A stretch of DNA of 64,000 bases from Cupriavidus sp. U2 (GCF_009663685.2 NZ_RCOG02000012.1:124846-188845); one strand, 5' to 3'; shown: positions 18,661 to 30,818, counted from the stretch's first letter. The notes: a model not told the origin generated them from the letters alone. Numbers and translations are program-made.

Positions 18661-19659
18661 TCAGGCGTCCTTGTGCTGGGCGTGATATTCGTCGTAGGCA
18701 TCGACGATGCGCGCCACCAGCGGATGGCGCACCACGTCGATGCTCGAAAAGCGGGTAAAAGCGACGCCGCGCACCTCGCGCAGCACGTGCTGCGCCTCCA
18801 CCAGGCCGCTCTTCTGGCCGCGCGGCAGGTCGATCTGCGTGGTGTCGCCGGTGATCACGGCCTTGGAGCCGAAGCCGATCCGCGTCAGGAACATCTTCAT
18901 CTGTTCCGGCGTGGTGTTCTGGGCCTCGTCCAGGATGATGAAGGCGTGGTTCAGCGTGCGGCCGCGCATGTAGGCCAGCGGCGCGATCTCGATCATCTGG
19001 CGCTCGAACATCTTCTGCGTGCGATCGAAGCCGAGCAGATCGTACAGCGCGTCGTACAGCGGGCGCAGGTACGGATCGACCTTCTGCGCCAGGTCGCCGG
19101 GCAGGAAGCCGAGCCGTTCGCCGGCCTCCACGGCCGGACGCGTCAGCACGATCCGCTTGACCGCGTCGCGTTCCAGCGCATCGACGGCGCAGGCCACGGC
19201 CAGGTAGGTCTTGCCGGTACCGGCCGGCCCGATGCCCAGCGTCAGGTCGTGCGACAGGACGTTGCGCAGGTACTCGCGCTGCATGGCCGTGCGGCCCTGC
19301 AGCCCGGCACGCCGCGTGTGCAGTACCGGCGAATCGTCTTCGAGATCGGGCGATCCGGCGTCGTCGCCGTTGCCGGGCAGGTAGGCGCCATGCGCGGCGA
19401 TCTGGCGCGCCTCGACCAGCCCAAGCTGCACGTCGTCGATCGACAACGTCACCTTGGCGTTGTTGTAGAAGCGCTCCAGCGCCAGCGCCGCGTCCTGCGC
19501 GCGCTCGCCCCGCACGGTCATGCGGTGGCCGCGACGCTGGATCGTCACGTCGAGCGCCTGTTCGATCTGGCGCAGGTTTTCATCCAGCGGCCCGCACAGG
19601 TTCTGCAGGCGCGTGTTGTCGTCCTTGGGGGCGACGAATTCTGCTGTCGGAATCTTCAT
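18661..19659 (-). CDS. ybeZ: PhoH-like ATPase (YbeZ)
   Basis: This 332-residue protein is the PhoH-family ATPase encoded next to YbeY, thought to act with it on RNA. The Walker A motif is [13 protein letters not shown] at about residues 140-152 and the Walker B region is [12 protein letters not shown]. The N-terminal part (residues 1-110) holds a KH-like region ([18 protein letters not shown]). It lies six bases downstream of miaB and two bases before ybeY, so the run miaB-ybeZ-ybeY is tightly linked. Confidence 0.95.
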   Translation of the reverse strand: MKIPTAEFVAPKDDNTRLQNLCGPLDENLRQIEQALDVTIQRRGHRMTVRGERAQDAALALERFYNNAKVTLSIDDVQLGLVEARQIAAHGAYLPGNGDDAGSPDLEDDSPVLHTRRAGLQGRTAMQREYLRNVLSHDLTLGIGPAGTGKTYLAVACAVDALERDAVKRIVLTRPAVEAGERLGFLPGDLAQKVDPYLRPLYDALYDLLGFDRTQKMFERQMIEIAPLAYMRGRTLNHAFIILDEAQNTTPEQMKMFLTRIGFGSKAVITGDTTQIDLPRGQKSGLVEAQHVLREVRGVAFTRFSSIDVVRHPLVARIVDAYDEYHAQHKDA

Positions 19660-19665
19660 AAAGGC

Positions 19666-21018
19666 TTATTGGCGCACAACGATTTCGCCGCGCAGCGAGT
19701 GCGGGAACGCCTGCGTGATGCTGACGTCCACCATCTGGCCGACCATGCGGTCGCGCTGCGCCTGGGGGATGCCCGGCAGGGCGAAGTTGACCACCCGGTT
19801 GTTCTCGGTGCGGCCGTGCAGTTCGGTCGGGTCCTTGCGGGCCGGGCCCTCCACCAGGATGCGCTGCACCGTGCCGACCATGCCCTCGCTGATGCGCACC
19901 ACATTTTCTTCAATTGCGGCTTGCAGGATCTGCAGGCGGCGCAGTTTCACGTCATGCGGCGTGTCGTCGTGCAGGTTCGCGGCCGGCGTGCCGGGGCGCG
20001 GGCTGAAGATGAACGAGAACGACGTGTCGTAGCCGATGTCGTGCACCATGGCCATCAGCTTGTCGAAGTCGGCATCGGTTTCGCCAGGGAAGCCGATGAT
20101 GAAGTCCGACGACATCGACATGTCCGGGCGGATCGTACGCAGGCGGCGGATGATGCTCTTGTATTCAAGCACGCTGTAGCCGCGCTTCATCGCCATCAGC
20201 ACGCGGTCCGATGCATGCTGCACGGGCAGGTGCAGATGGTTCACGAGCTTGTCGCAGCGTTCGTACAGCTCCACCAGGCGCGAGGTGAATTCCTTCGGAT
20301 GGCTGGTGGTGTAGCGGATGCGCTCGATGCCGGGAATCTCGGCCACGTATTCGATCAGCAGGGCGAAGTCGGCGATCTCGCTGGTGCCGCCCATCGTGCC
20401 GCGGTAGGCATTCACGTTCTGGCCCAGCAGCGTGACCTCGCGCACGCCCTGGTCGGCCAGGCCGGCCACTTCGGCCAGCACGTCCTCGAACGGACGCGAC
20501 ACTTCCTCGCCGCGCGTGTACGGCACCACGCAGTAGCTGCAGTACTTCGAGCAGCCTTCCATGATCGACACGAAGGCGCTCGGGCCATCCACGCGCGCCG
20601 GGGGCAGGTGGTCGAACTTCTCGATTTCCGGGAACGAAATATCGACCTGCGACAGGCCGGTGGACTGGCGGCGGTTGATCAGGTCGGGCAGGCGGTGCAG
20701 CGTCTGCGGGCCGAACACGACGTCCACGTACGGGGCGCGCGAAACGATCGCCGCGCCTTCCTGGCTGGCCACGCAGCCACCCACGCCGATCACCAGATCG
20801 GGCTTGGCGGCCTTCAGCGCCTTCATGCGGCCCAGTTCGGAGAACACCTTCTCCTGGGCCTTCTCGCGGATCGAGCAGGTGTTGAACAGGATCACGTCGG
20901 CGTCTTCGACGTTGTCCGTGGGCTCCATGCCCTGCGTGGCGTTCAGCACGTCCACCATCTTGTCCGAGTCGTACTCGTTCATCTGGCAGCCGTACGTTTT
21001 GACAAATACCTTCTTCAT
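19666..21018 (-). CDS. miaB: tRNA (N6-isopentenyl adenosine(37)-C2)-methylthiotransferase MiaB
   Basis: MiaB is a radical-SAM enzyme that methylthiolates i6A37 in tRNAs reading U-starting codons. The 450-residue protein starts [20 protein letters not shown], the N-terminal UPF0004 domain with its three Cys. The radical-SAM cluster motif is [15 protein letters not shown], and a TRAM domain closes the C-terminus ([18 protein letters not shown]). It heads the ybeZ-ybeY-corC-lnt cluster. Confidence 0.97.
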   Translation of the reverse strand: MKKVFVKTYGCQMNEYDSDKMVDVLNATQGMEPTDNVEDADVILFNTCSIREKAQEKVFSELGRMKALKAAKPDLVIGVGGCVASQEGAAIVSRAPYVDVVFGPQTLHRLPDLINRRQSTGLSQVDISFPEIEKFDHLPPARVDGPSAFVSIMEGCSKYCSYCVVPYTRGEEVSRPFEDVLAEVAGLADQGVREVTLLGQNVNAYRGTMGGTSEIADFALLIEYVAEIPGIERIRYTTSHPKEFTSRLVELYERCDKLVNHLHLPVQHASDRVLMAMKRGYSVLEYKSIIRRLRTIRPDMSMSSDFIIGFPGETDADFDKLMAMVHDIGYDTSFSFIFSPRPGTPAANLHDDTPHDVKLRRLQILQAAIEENVVRISEGMVGTVQRILVEGPARKDPTELHGRTENNRVVNFALPGIPQAQRDRMVGQMVDVSITQAFPHSLRGEIVVRQ

Positions 21019-21079
21019 GGTGCCGGTCTCAGTGGTTTACCTGGGGGCATCAGGGCACAACAGGTTGATTCTTAAAGGG

Positions 21080-21505
21080 TCAGTGCGCGGCCTTCCAGGC
21101 CTTCACTTCCGCGTCGGTCAGTACCCATGCGGTCAGCAGCTGGCCATAGAGGTCGAGCTTGTATCGCACGTTGAGCGTCTTGCCCGCCGCCGCATTCGGA
21201 TTGACCAGCACGGTGTCGGCGCTGAAGATCCGCAATCCGGGGGCCACGCCATGGGCCTTGCCATCGAGCTTTGCCTGCAGCGGGTCGGTGGCCGTCGGCC
21301 GCGCCAGTTCCAGGCGCGCCATCGGGGCGTCGGCCGGTATCACGCGCACGGGGGCGCCGGCCACCGTCAGATTCGTCACCTGGGTCGTGACCTGGCCGGT
21401 GGACTGGGCCGTGGTCTGGGCGGTCTGCGCCATGGCAGGGACGGCGGACAACAGCAGCAATGCGGCGCACGCGATGTGCGACGAACGCGACAACGGCTTC
21501 AGCAT
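21080..21505 (-). CDS. Secreted protein of unknown function
   Basis: The ATG at 21505 (MLKPLSRSSHIACAALLLLS) gives 141 residues with a clear Sec signal peptide cleaved near AMA-QTA. A short Gln/Thr-rich stretch (QTAQTTAQSTGQVTTQVTN) follows. The remainder includes RLELARPTATDPLQAKLDGK and YKLDLYGQLLTAWVLTDAEV. I recognise no family. It lies between the ClC-channel gene and miaB on the same strand, 61 bases before miaB. Confidence 0.75.
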   Translation of the reverse strand: MLKPLSRSSHIACAALLLLSAVPAMAQTAQTTAQSTGQVTTQVTNLTVAGAPVRVIPADAPMARLELARPTATDPLQAKLDGKAHGVAPGLRIFSADTVLVNPNAAAGKTLNVRYKLDLYGQLLTAWVLTDAEVKAWKAAH

Positions 21506-21565
21506 GAAGGCTCCCGACAAGAAATACACCGATCGTTCTTGGAATACCGCCGGCGCCGGACGCCA

Positions 21566-23353
21566 TCACGCTTGCAGCCATCGCGCAGGCAGGGTAACCC
21601 CCGATTTTACCCGTTTGCGCCGTGGCCGGGGGAACCGCACGCCCGGCACTTGTGGCGTAGCCGCCTCAGAACAGGCAGGTGCCTCCTGCAGCACACGCTG
21701 CTTGGACACGGTGCCCATCAGTTCGCGGCTGGCGGCATCGCGCACCAGCGGAATGCGGTTGATACCGTGCTCGGAGAAGATGGCCAGCGCGTCGCGCAGC
21801 CGGGAATCGGGCGTCAGGGACGGGAACGCCAGGTCGCCCAGGGACAGCAGCGTGGCATCGGGCGCCTCGCGCTGGGCGCGCTGGACGGCATGGATCGAGA
21901 TCGCCCCCAGCAGCGTGCCGGCTCCGTTCACCAGATACAGGTAGCGTGTGCCGGTCTCGGCGAACTTGTCGGCCGCCTGGGCCACCGTGGCGGCGGGGTC
22001 GATCACGGTGCTGGTCGGATCACATAGCCCGGCCAGCCGCAGGCCGCGCGCGCGTTCGGCGGCCGCCGAGGCCTGCGCGCGCTCCACCACCACGCTGTAG
22101 AGCGACAGCGTCTGGCAGCGCGACGCCGTGTAGTACGCCGCCACCGCGCCAATCATCAGCGGCAGCAGCAGCGTGGGCGCCAGCGTCATCTCGAAGACCA
22201 TCAGGATCGACATCAGCGGTGCCTGGCTGGTGGCCGACAGGAAGGCCGTCATGCCGACCAGCGGCAGCACCGGCGTGGACGTGCCGCCCGGAATGCCCAG
22301 CGCCACGAGCTGGCCCAGGGCCGCGCCCACGAACATCGATGGCGTAAACACGCCGCCCACGGCGCCCGAGCCCATGCTGACCACGGTTGCCAGCAGCTTG
22401 GCCAGCAGCACGCCCCAGACCGCCACCGACAGCGGTTCGTTGCGCAGGATGGTCTGGATCGTGTAGTAGCCGTTGCCCACCACTTCGGGCACCACGATGG
22501 CCAGCAGCCCGACCAGCAGGCCGCCCAGCGCCAGGCGCGCCACCGGGCCGCCGGGCACGTGCCGGAATCCGTTGCGGGCCAGCGTGTTGGCGCGCATGAA
22601 GACCGCGCCCGACACCCCGGCGATCAGGCCGATGCCGGCGGCGGCCAGCAGCAGGTGCGGTTGCTGGAGCAGGTCGGGGCCGATATGCAGGCCCGTGTAG
22701 AGCGGTTCGAGGCCGCCGTGCCACTGGCTGACCATGGTGCCGGCCACCGACGCCAGCAGCAGCGGCATCAGGCGTTGCACGGCCAGGGCGCCAAACACGA
22801 CTTCGGCCACGAATACCGCGGCCGACAAGGGCGTGTGATAGGCGGTGGCCAGGCCGGCCGCCGCGCCGCACGCGGTCAGCATGCGGCGCATGTTGCTGTC
22901 CCCGGTGGCCTGGTCGGCGCGCCCGGACGGGAAGATGGATCCGGCCAGCGCGGCCAGCTGGATCATCGCGCCTTCCTTGCCCACCGAACTGCCCGAGACG
23001 ATCGAGCAGAACGACGACAGCGCACGCAGCAGCGTGATGCGTACCGGCAGCCGGCCGGTGCCGCGCGCCACGGCTTCCATGTATTCGCTGGGCAGGGTCT
23101 CGTTGCGGGCATAGTGCCGTGCCGCCACCAGCAGCGCGCCGGCAAGGGCGCCGCCCACCACCGGGATCACGACACGCCAGGCCAGGGCCAGGCCCGCGAA
23201 GATCAGCACGATATCGGCGTCCTTGCCAAACATGACCAGCCCGCTGGCCTCCAGCGCGTCCTTGAACAGCGTGGTCACAATGCCGGCCAGCAGCCCGACG
23301 GGGATGGCCGCAAAGAGCGTGACTTCCTGGTCTTCGAGGAAACGGAACCGCAT
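21566..23353 (-). CDS. ClC-family chloride channel/antiporter with CBS domains
   Basis: This is a ClC-type anion channel or H+/Cl- antiporter in the inner membrane. The ion-path motifs are visible: GSSVGKEGAMIQ (the gating Glu is present, with Lys and Ala replacing the usual Arg and Pro) and GGVFTPSMFVGAALGQL. The membrane part covers about 420 residues, followed by two CBS domains (DPTSTVIDPAATVAQAADKF and FPSLTPDSRLRDALAIF). I chose the ATG at 23353 (MRFRFLEDQEVTLFA, 595 residues). An ATG at 23422 would add 23 Pro-rich residues; neither has a strong ribosome-binding site. Confidence 0.9.
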   Translation of the reverse strand: MRFRFLEDQEVTLFAAIPVGLLAGIVTTLFKDALEASGLVMFGKDADIVLIFAGLALAWRVVIPVVGGALAGALLVAARHYARNETLPSEYMEAVARGTGRLPVRITLLRALSSFCSIVSGSSVGKEGAMIQLAALAGSIFPSGRADQATGDSNMRRMLTACGAAAGLATAYHTPLSAAVFVAEVVFGALAVQRLMPLLLASVAGTMVSQWHGGLEPLYTGLHIGPDLLQQPHLLLAAAGIGLIAGVSGAVFMRANTLARNGFRHVPGGPVARLALGGLLVGLLAIVVPEVVGNGYYTIQTILRNEPLSVAVWGVLLAKLLATVVSMGSGAVGGVFTPSMFVGAALGQLVALGIPGGTSTPVLPLVGMTAFLSATSQAPLMSILMVFEMTLAPTLLLPLMIGAVAAYYTASRCQTLSLYSVVVERAQASAAAERARGLRLAGLCDPTSTVIDPAATVAQAADKFAETGTRYLYLVNGAGTLLGAISIHAVQRAQREAPDATLLSLGDLAFPSLTPDSRLRDALAIFSEHGINRIPLVRDAASRELMGTVSKQRVLQEAPACSEAATPQVPGVRFPRPRRKRVKSGVTLPARWLQA

Positions 23354-23602
23354 GGCGATGGGGAAGGGCGAGGGAAGGGGGCGCGCCGGCACCGGGTGGC
23401 CGTCATGATAGCGCAGCGCCACCTGGCGCCGACAAGCGGCGCGCCGCTTTCCACAGACTGGTACACTACGGGCCTTTCCAGCCCGGGAACGGGGGCAATC
23501 GACCCATCCCGCCGGCCCTGACCCTCAGGTACGGTTCTCTACCCGAGCTGCCCCACGATTGGCGCACATCTGCTGCGCAACGGGCAGCCGAAGCGTCATT
23601 TC

Positions 23603-25198
23603 ATGTCTTTTTCCGATCTTGGCTTGTCCGACAAGCTGGTGCGTGCCGTGGCCGAACAGGGCTACACCACGCCGACCCCGATTCAGGCGCAAGCCATTCC
23701 CGCAATTCTGAAAGGTGGCGATCTGCTCGCCGGCGCCCAGACCGGCACCGGCAAGACCGCTGGCTTCACCCTGCCGATGCTGCAGCTGCTGGCCGAAGGG
23801 GCGGCGCACAACTCCGCGCCGCGCGGCGGCCGCCCGCAGGTCCGCGCCCTGGTGCTGACCCCCACGCGTGAACTGGCCGCCCAGGTCGAGGAAAGCGTGC
23901 GCAACTACGGCAAGTACCTGAAGCTGCGCTCGATGGTGATGTTCGGCGGCGTCGGCATCAATCCGCAGATCGAGGCACTCAAGCGTGGCGTGGACATCGT
24001 GGTGGCCACGCCCGGCCGCCTGCTCGATCACGTGTCTCAGCGCACCATCGACCTGTCCCACGTGGAACTGCTGGTGCTCGATGAAGCCGACCGCATGCTC
24101 GACATGGGCTTCATCCACGACATCCGCAAGATCCTGAACGTGCTGCCGGCCAAGCGGCAGAACCTGCTGTTCTCGGCCACGTTCTCGGACGATATCCGTG
24201 CGCTGGCCGACCGCCTGCTGAACAATCCCGCGTCGATCGAGGTGGCGCGCCGCAACACCACGGCCGAAACCGTGGCGCAGCGCGTGTTTCCCGTGGACCG
24301 TGACCGCAAGCGCGAACTGCTGGCCCATCTGGTGCGCCAGCACGACTGGCACCAGGTGCTGGTCTTCACGCGTACCAAGCACGGCGCCAACCGCCTGGCA
24401 GAACAACTGACCAAGGACGGCCTGTCCGCGCTGGCCATCCACGGCAACAAGAGCCAGTCGGCCCGCACCCGCGCGCTGACCGAATTCAAGGCCGGCACGC
24501 TGCGCCTGCTGGTGGCCACCGACATCGCCGCGCGCGGCATCGATATCGACCAGCTGCCGCACGTGGTGAACTTCGACCTGCCCAACGTGCCCGAGGACTA
24601 CGTGCACCGCATCGGCCGCACGGGCCGCGCGGGCGCCGAGGGCGAGGCGATCTCGCTGGTCTGCGTCGACGAGCATGGCCTGCTGCGCGATATCGAGCGC
24701 CTGATCAAGCGCCAGATCGAACAGGTGACGCTGCCCGGGTTTGAAGTGGACCCCAGCATTGCCGCCGAGCCGATCCAGAAGGGCCGCCAGCAACGTGGCG
24801 GCGCGCAGCAGGGCCGTGGCGGCCAGCCGCGCGGCAACGGCGGCGGCAATGCCGGTGGCGGCGAGCGCCGCGCCCCGCGTGCCTCGCAAGGGCCGCGCCA
24901 GGAATCGGCGGCCCAGCCAGGCCAGTCGCGCCAGCCGCGCGCCGCACAGGGCGCGCAGCCGGCACGTGGCGAAGGCCGCAACGGCAACGGCAATGGCAAC
25001 GGTGCAGGCAATGGCGCCGCCAAGCCGGCCGGCCCGCGTCCGCAGCAGGCCCGTTCGCCACAACAACCGCGCCCGCAGCAGGCGCGCCCCCAGCAGCCGC
25101 GTCCTGCACAGGATGCCGTGGCTGCGGCTCCGGCCCGCAATCGCCGTCCGGCGCCGCAGGCCGCGCTGCTTGGCGGCAGCCGCAAGCCCGCTCCCTGA
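23603..25198 (+). CDS. rhlE: DEAD-box RNA helicase RhlE
   Basis: This ATP-dependent RNA helicase has all core motifs: Q motif ([12 protein letters not shown]), motif [16 protein letters not shown] in [16 protein letters not shown] in [11 protein letters not shown], and [14 protein letters not shown]. The core ends near residue 380. It is followed by a 150-residue low-complexity tail rich in Gly, Arg, Asn, Pro and Gln ([20 protein letters not shown], then repeats of [11 protein letters not shown]), likely disordered and RNA-binding. RhlE proteins usually act in ribosome assembly and RNA decay. It is 12 bases upstream of srkA. Confidence 0.95.
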   Translation: MSFSDLGLSDKLVRAVAEQGYTTPTPIQAQAIPAILKGGDLLAGAQTGTGKTAGFTLPMLQLLAEGAAHNSAPRGGRPQVRALVLTPTRELAAQVEESVRNYGKYLKLRSMVMFGGVGINPQIEALKRGVDIVVATPGRLLDHVSQRTIDLSHVELLVLDEADRMLDMGFIHDIRKILNVLPAKRQNLLFSATFSDDIRALADRLLNNPASIEVARRNTTAETVAQRVFPVDRDRKRELLAHLVRQHDWHQVLVFTRTKHGANRLAEQLTKDGLSALAIHGNKSQSARTRALTEFKAGTLRLLVATDIAARGIDIDQLPHVVNFDLPNVPEDYVHRIGRTGRAGAEGEAISLVCVDEHGLLRDIERLIKRQIEQVTLPGFEVDPSIAAEPIQKGRQQRGGAQQGRGGQPRGNGGGNAGGGERRAPRASQGPRQESAAQPGQSRQPRAAQGAQPARGEGRNGNGNGNGAGNGAAKPAGPRPQQARSPQQPRPQQARPQQPRPAQDAVAAAPARNRRPAPQAALLGGSRKPAP

Positions 25199-25210
25199 TC
25201 GGACCCAGCC

Positions 25211-26260
25211 ATGGCCAACCCGGATAACCCGCTGTCAGACGACGATGTCCCCTACGCGGGGCTGACGCCCGAGTGCATCCTGGATGCGCTGGAGGCGGCG
25301 GGCTTCTATCCGGATGGCCGTCTGCTGGCCCTGAACAGCTACGAGAATCGCGTCTGGCAGGCCGGCATCGAGGATGCCTCGCCCGTGGTGGTCAAGTTCT
25401 ACCGGCCTGGCCGATGGAGCGACGCGGCCATCCTCGAAGAACATGCCTTTGTGCAGCAGCTGGCCGATGCGGAGATTCCCGCCGTGCCGGCTTTGCCGCT
25501 GCCGATGGGCGACGCGTCGGCCAGCACGCTGCTGGCGCACGCGGGCTTCCGCTTTGCCGTGTTTGCGCGCTGCGGCGGCCGCGAGCCGCCGCTGGACCAG
25601 GCCGCCACGCGCACCTGGCTCGGCCGCTTCATCGGTCGCATTCATGCCTGTGGGGCGGCCACGGCCTACCAGGCACGGCCGGCGCTCGATATCGACACGT
25701 TCGGCGTGGCCCCGCGCGACTATCTGCTCGATCACGACTGCATTCCCGCCGATCTGCTGGCACCCTGGCGCACGGCCGTGGACCTGGCGCTCGATGCGGT
25801 GCGCCGCTGCTACGAGCGGGCGGGCGACGTTCGCCTGCTGCGCCTGCACGGCGATTGCCATCGCGGCAATGTGCTGTGGATCGACGAAGCCGATGCGCGC
25901 GGCCGGGGCACGCCGGGGCCGCACTTCGTCGACTTCGACGACAGCCGCATGGGCCCGGCGGTGCAGGACATCTGGATGCTGCTGGAAGGCGATCGTGCCG
26001 CGATGCAGGACCAGCTGGCCGACATCGTGGCCGGCTACGAGGACTTTGCCGATTTCGATACGCGCGAGCTGTGGCTGGTAGAGGCGCTGCGCACGCTGCG
26101 CCTGCTGCACTACAGCGCCTGGCTGGCCAGCCGCTGGCGCGATCCCGCGTTCCCGGCCGCGTTTCCGTGGTTCGGCACGGCGCGCTACTGGCAGGATCGC
26201 ATCCTCGAACTGCGCGAACAGATCGCGCTGATGGACGAACCGCCGCTCTGGGCGGTCTGA
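25211..26260 (+). CDS. srkA: Stress response kinase A (YihE-type Ser/Thr kinase)
   Basis: SrkA-type kinases have an aminoglycoside-phosphotransferase fold and counter stress-linked cell death in E. coli. The 349-residue protein has the N-terminal LTPECILDALEAAGFYPDGR and RLLALNSYENRVWQAG, the catalytic loop LHGDCHRGNVLWIDE and the metal-binding VDFDDSRMGPAVQDIWML. Length and motifs match the family. It lies 12 bases after rhlE, suggesting one transcript. Confidence 0.93.
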   Translation: MANPDNPLSDDDVPYAGLTPECILDALEAAGFYPDGRLLALNSYENRVWQAGIEDASPVVVKFYRPGRWSDAAILEEHAFVQQLADAEIPAVPALPLPMGDASASTLLAHAGFRFAVFARCGGREPPLDQAATRTWLGRFIGRIHACGAATAYQARPALDIDTFGVAPRDYLLDHDCIPADLLAPWRTAVDLALDAVRRCYERAGDVRLLRLHGDCHRGNVLWIDEADARGRGTPGPHFVDFDDSRMGPAVQDIWMLLEGDRAAMQDQLADIVAGYEDFADFDTRELWLVEALRTLRLLHYSAWLASRWRDPAFPAAFPWFGTARYWQDRILELREQIALMDEPPLWAV

Positions 26261-26306
26261 TCCATCTGCATCGGCCCTTCCTGGTCCGGCAGGGCCGGTC
26301 ATCGCG

Positions 26307-26765
26307 TCAAGCCTGCGGCTTGACCTTCTCCTCCGCCTTCACCATCACCACCGGGCAAGTGGCCTGCGCCAGAACGCGGCCGGCGACCGACCCAAGTACG
26401 GCGTCGAAGAACGACCCGCGCCCGTGGGTGCCCATGACGATGGCGCTGGCATTCACCGCCTTCGCATGGCTCAGGATCTTCTCGGGCGGATAGCCATGCA
26501 GCGCGTGGCGCTCGAACGGGATCTTCGCGGCTTCCAGGATGGCGCAGACCGGGGTCATGGCCTTGTCGCTGGCCTCGTTGTGCCACGCGTCGATGGTTTC
26601 CTTGCTGACGAAGGCACGCACCTGGCCCGTGACGTCGGGCGACACGTGAATCACATGCACCGTGAAGCCGGCCTGCAGCAGCTTGTCATCGGCCAGAAAG
26701 CGTGCGGCGGCATCGCTGAAGGCGGAACCGTCGGTGGCAAGCACGATAGTGGACATCGGGGGCAT
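26307..26765 (-). CDS. Universal stress protein, UspA family
   Basis: A 152-residue single-domain Usp. It starts TIVLATDGSAFSDAAARFLA and contains the ATP-binding signature GTHGRGSFFDAVLGSVAGRV followed by CPVVMVK. The ATG at 26765 is chosen because AAGGAG lies five bases upstream; a later ATG (26756) is closer to the classic family start. Two overlapping TTGAT half-sites about 90 bases upstream (26854-26863) could belong to an FNR/ANR-type site, which often controls usp genes, but no full palindrome is present. Confidence 0.93.
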   Translation of the reverse strand: MPPMSTIVLATDGSAFSDAAARFLADDKLLQAGFTVHVIHVSPDVTGQVRAFVSKETIDAWHNEASDKAMTPVCAILEAAKIPFERHALHGYPPEKILSHAKAVNASAIVMGTHGRGSFFDAVLGSVAGRVLAQATCPVVMVKAEEKVKPQA

Positions 26766-27085
26766 GGCATCTCCTTGGTTGAAACGCTACGGGCGCACGG
26801 CTGGCGCGACGTGATCATCATGGCACGTGGACCGTGCTCACACCGTAACGTAGATCAAATCAACGCGTAATTTTTAAGGATTTCACGATTGTCATCTGCG
26901 TGGCGATGTGATCCCTCGTGTCGTCGACGCGCGCGCTTCGGCCTGTTCGTGGACGCAACTGCTCAACACCTGAAATTTCCGTAAGAAAACCAGGAAGTTT
27001 CAGCATGCATTTTCAGCCCGTTCTGCCGCAGGCGAGGCGCAGGAACGCCTAAGCTGCCCGCTGTTCGCATTCACGGAGACCTGGC
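26766..27085. other. Divergent intergenic region, usp / NarL-type regulator
   Basis: These 320 bases are noticeably richer in A and T than the neighbouring genes. They hold the promoters of the two divergent genes. TTGAT half-sites read on the minus strand at 26854-26863. I see no gene, no strong hairpin and no repeat. Confidence 0.5.
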
Positions 27086-27772
27086 ATGCCCAACGCAATC
27101 GTTATTGATCCGCATATCGCCGTTCGCAAGACTGTCTGCAACATCCTCGAGACCGTCTCCGGCTTCGAGGAAGTCCGCGTTGCCGCCGGCGGCGCCCCCG
27201 GCCTGCTGGCGCTGCGCGACCGCCCGGCCGATCTGGTTGTCATGGATCTGCAGCTCGACGACCTGCCCGGCGACGCCGTGCTCGAGGAAGTGGTGTCGAC
27301 CTGGCCGGTCACATGCGTGCTGGTGCTGTCGGCGCAGCGGCGCGCCGCGGAGCGTGCATTGCTGGGCGGCGCCCATGGATTTATCGACAAGGGTGCCGGG
27401 CTGGAAGGGCTGGCCGATGCCGTGCGCGCGCTGATGAGCGGCTACGCGGCGTTTCCGCTGAAGTCGTTGCCGACCTTCCGCCGCGCGGCGGCCAACCCGG
27501 CGGACCCGAAGGCGTTGCTGAGCCGCCGCGAGCTGACCGTGCTGCGTCTGCTGGCGGTGGGCCATTCCAACAAGGCGATTTCGGATGTGCTGGAGATCAG
27601 CAACAAGACCGTCAGTTCGCACAAGGCCAGCATCATGGACAAGCTGGGGCTGGGCTCGCTGATCGACCTGGCGGAATTCGCGCGCGTGCATCGGCTCCTG
27701 CCCATGGAGGGCGAGCCGGGGCCCCGGGTGCCAAAGCCGCGCGTCAGGCGGGGCGACGCCGCGGCGTTCTAG
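27086..27772 (+). CDS. NarL/FixJ-type response regulator
   Basis: The 228-residue protein has an N-terminal receiver domain (MPNAIVIDPHIAVRKTVCNI) with phospho-acceptor Asp in DLVVMDLQLDD and the conserved Lys in FIDKGAG. A C-terminal LuxR-type helix-turn-helix follows (LSRRELTVLRLLAVGHSNKA to NKTVSSHKASIMDKLG). One acidic-pocket position is IDPH rather than the usual DD pair. No sensor kinase gene is adjacent, so the partner is unknown. Confidence 0.9.
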   Translation: MPNAIVIDPHIAVRKTVCNILETVSGFEEVRVAAGGAPGLLALRDRPADLVVMDLQLDDLPGDAVLEEVVSTWPVTCVLVLSAQRRAAERALLGGAHGFIDKGAGLEGLADAVRALMSGYAAFPLKSLPTFRRAAANPADPKALLSRRELTVLRLLAVGHSNKAISDVLEISNKTVSSHKASIMDKLGLGSLIDLAEFARVHRLLPMEGEPGPRVPKPRVRRGDAAAF

Positions 27773-27835
27773 GCGTCGCCCGCGTACGCTAGTCCTTCAC
27801 GCCGATGACATCCGCGCGCCGGGCCATCAGTCGAT

Positions 27836-28838
27836 CCGCAATGGCGCTTTGCCGAGTTCGGTCAGTATCTCGACGCGCTCGACGCCACGCCGGCCGCCGT
27901 CAACGTGGCTTCGCTGGTGGGCCATACGGCGTTGCGCGCCGTGCATCAGGCCGATCTCGACCGGCCTGCCACGGGTGCCGAGGTCGAAGCCATGCGCCAG
28001 GCTGCCAATGCCGCGCTGGAGCAGGGGGCGATCGGCCTTTCCACGGGCACCTTCTACCCACCGGCGGCGTCCGCGCCGGCCGAGGAGATCATCGGCGTGG
28101 GGCGCGACCTGAAGCGGTTCGGCGGCGTGTATGCCACGCACATGCGGACCGAGGGCGACGGCGTGATCGAGGCCATCGAGGAGTCGGCCCGGATTGCGCG
28201 GGCCATCGACGTCAAGCTTGTGCCTGGACTGCTACCCGTACACGGCCTCGTCGTCGCTGCTGCGCCGCGAACGGCTGGCCATCAGCGACGAGATCCTGAT
28301 TACCTATTCGCAGTCCGAGCCCAAGAGCGCCGGCCGCAAGTTGTCCGACCTGGCGCAGGAATGGCAGTGCTCGCGCGCCGAGGCGCTGGACCGCGTGATG
28401 CCCGGCATGGGCATGTATTTCTTCATGGATGAAGGCGATGTCCGGCGCGTGCTGGCGTATCCCGACACGATGATCGGGTCCGACGGGATTCCGTCCGACG
28501 ACTACCCGCATCCACGTCTGTGGGGCACGTTCACGCGCCTGCTGGGCCACTACAGCCGCGATCTCGGCCTGCTGACGCTGGAGGAGACGGTCCACAAGAT
28601 GACCGGCATGACCGCGCACGCATTCGGGCTGGCAGGGCGCGGCGAGATCCGGGACGGCAATGCGGCCGACGTCACCGTGTTCGATCCGAAGACCGTCAAG
28701 GATGTGGCCAGCTACCTCGACCCACAGCAGCCGTCGGCCGGCATCGCGCACGTGTTCGTGAACGGGCAGGCCGTGTGGGAGCACGGGGCGGCGACCGGCG
28801 CGCGGCCGGGCCGGAGCCTGCGGCGCGCGGCGCGCTGA
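27836..28838 (+). pseudogene. Remnant of an N-acyl-D-amino-acid deacylase (D-aminoacylase)
   Basis: Two frames together match the C-terminal two thirds of a D-aminoacylase. The first covers 27836 to about 28215 (QYLDALDATPAAVNVASLVG, GLSTGTFYPPA, YATHMRTEGDGVIEAIEES). The second covers about 28215-28838 (LDCYPYTASSSLLRRERLA, SDGIPSDDYPHPRLWGTF, KMTGMTAHAFGLAGRG). The first third of the gene, with the N-terminal metal site, is missing. At the junction the frame changes, and the roughly 50-residue segment that normally holds the SHHK metal ligands between VKLV and DCYPYTAS is gone. The enzyme cannot be active. The C-terminal part could still be translated from an internal start. Confidence 0.85.
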
Positions 28839-28968
28839 CGCCCGCCGGGGGCGGGGTTGGCCGGTTCCCCGTACGGTCTGGCCCGGCCCTGGCGGGCCCT
28901 TATCCGGCATAATCCCAGCCACACCGCGCCGCATCCGGGGCAGCACGGTATTGACTGGGCTTTTGCAA

Positions 28969-30612
<1,644 letters not shown>

Positions 30613-30698
30613 GCCTTCGGGCAACCGCCGCTACGGCTGGCCCAGATACGTTGCGAGGGCCCGGGCCCGGCGGCGGGGCCCTTGCGCCGCCCCAAAGC

Positions 30699-30734
30699 AA
30701 AAAGCCGCAATCCCGTGAAGGACTGCGGCTTTTT
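30699..30734. terminator. Bidirectional intrinsic terminator
   Basis: The stem AAAAAGCCGCA / TGCGGCTTTTT (11 bp, 14-base loop) has a T-run on both strands. It ends the decarboxylase transcript on the plus strand and the tRNA transcript on the minus strand, eight bases from the tRNA 3' end. Confidence 0.88.
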
Positions 30735-30741
30735 AAATAGA

Positions 30742-30818
<77 letters not shown>

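Noticed and set aside
18046..21075. A 1009-codon plus-strand open frame opposite ybeY, ybeZ and miaB
   Set aside because: Same reason: compositional shadow of three conserved minus-strand genes.
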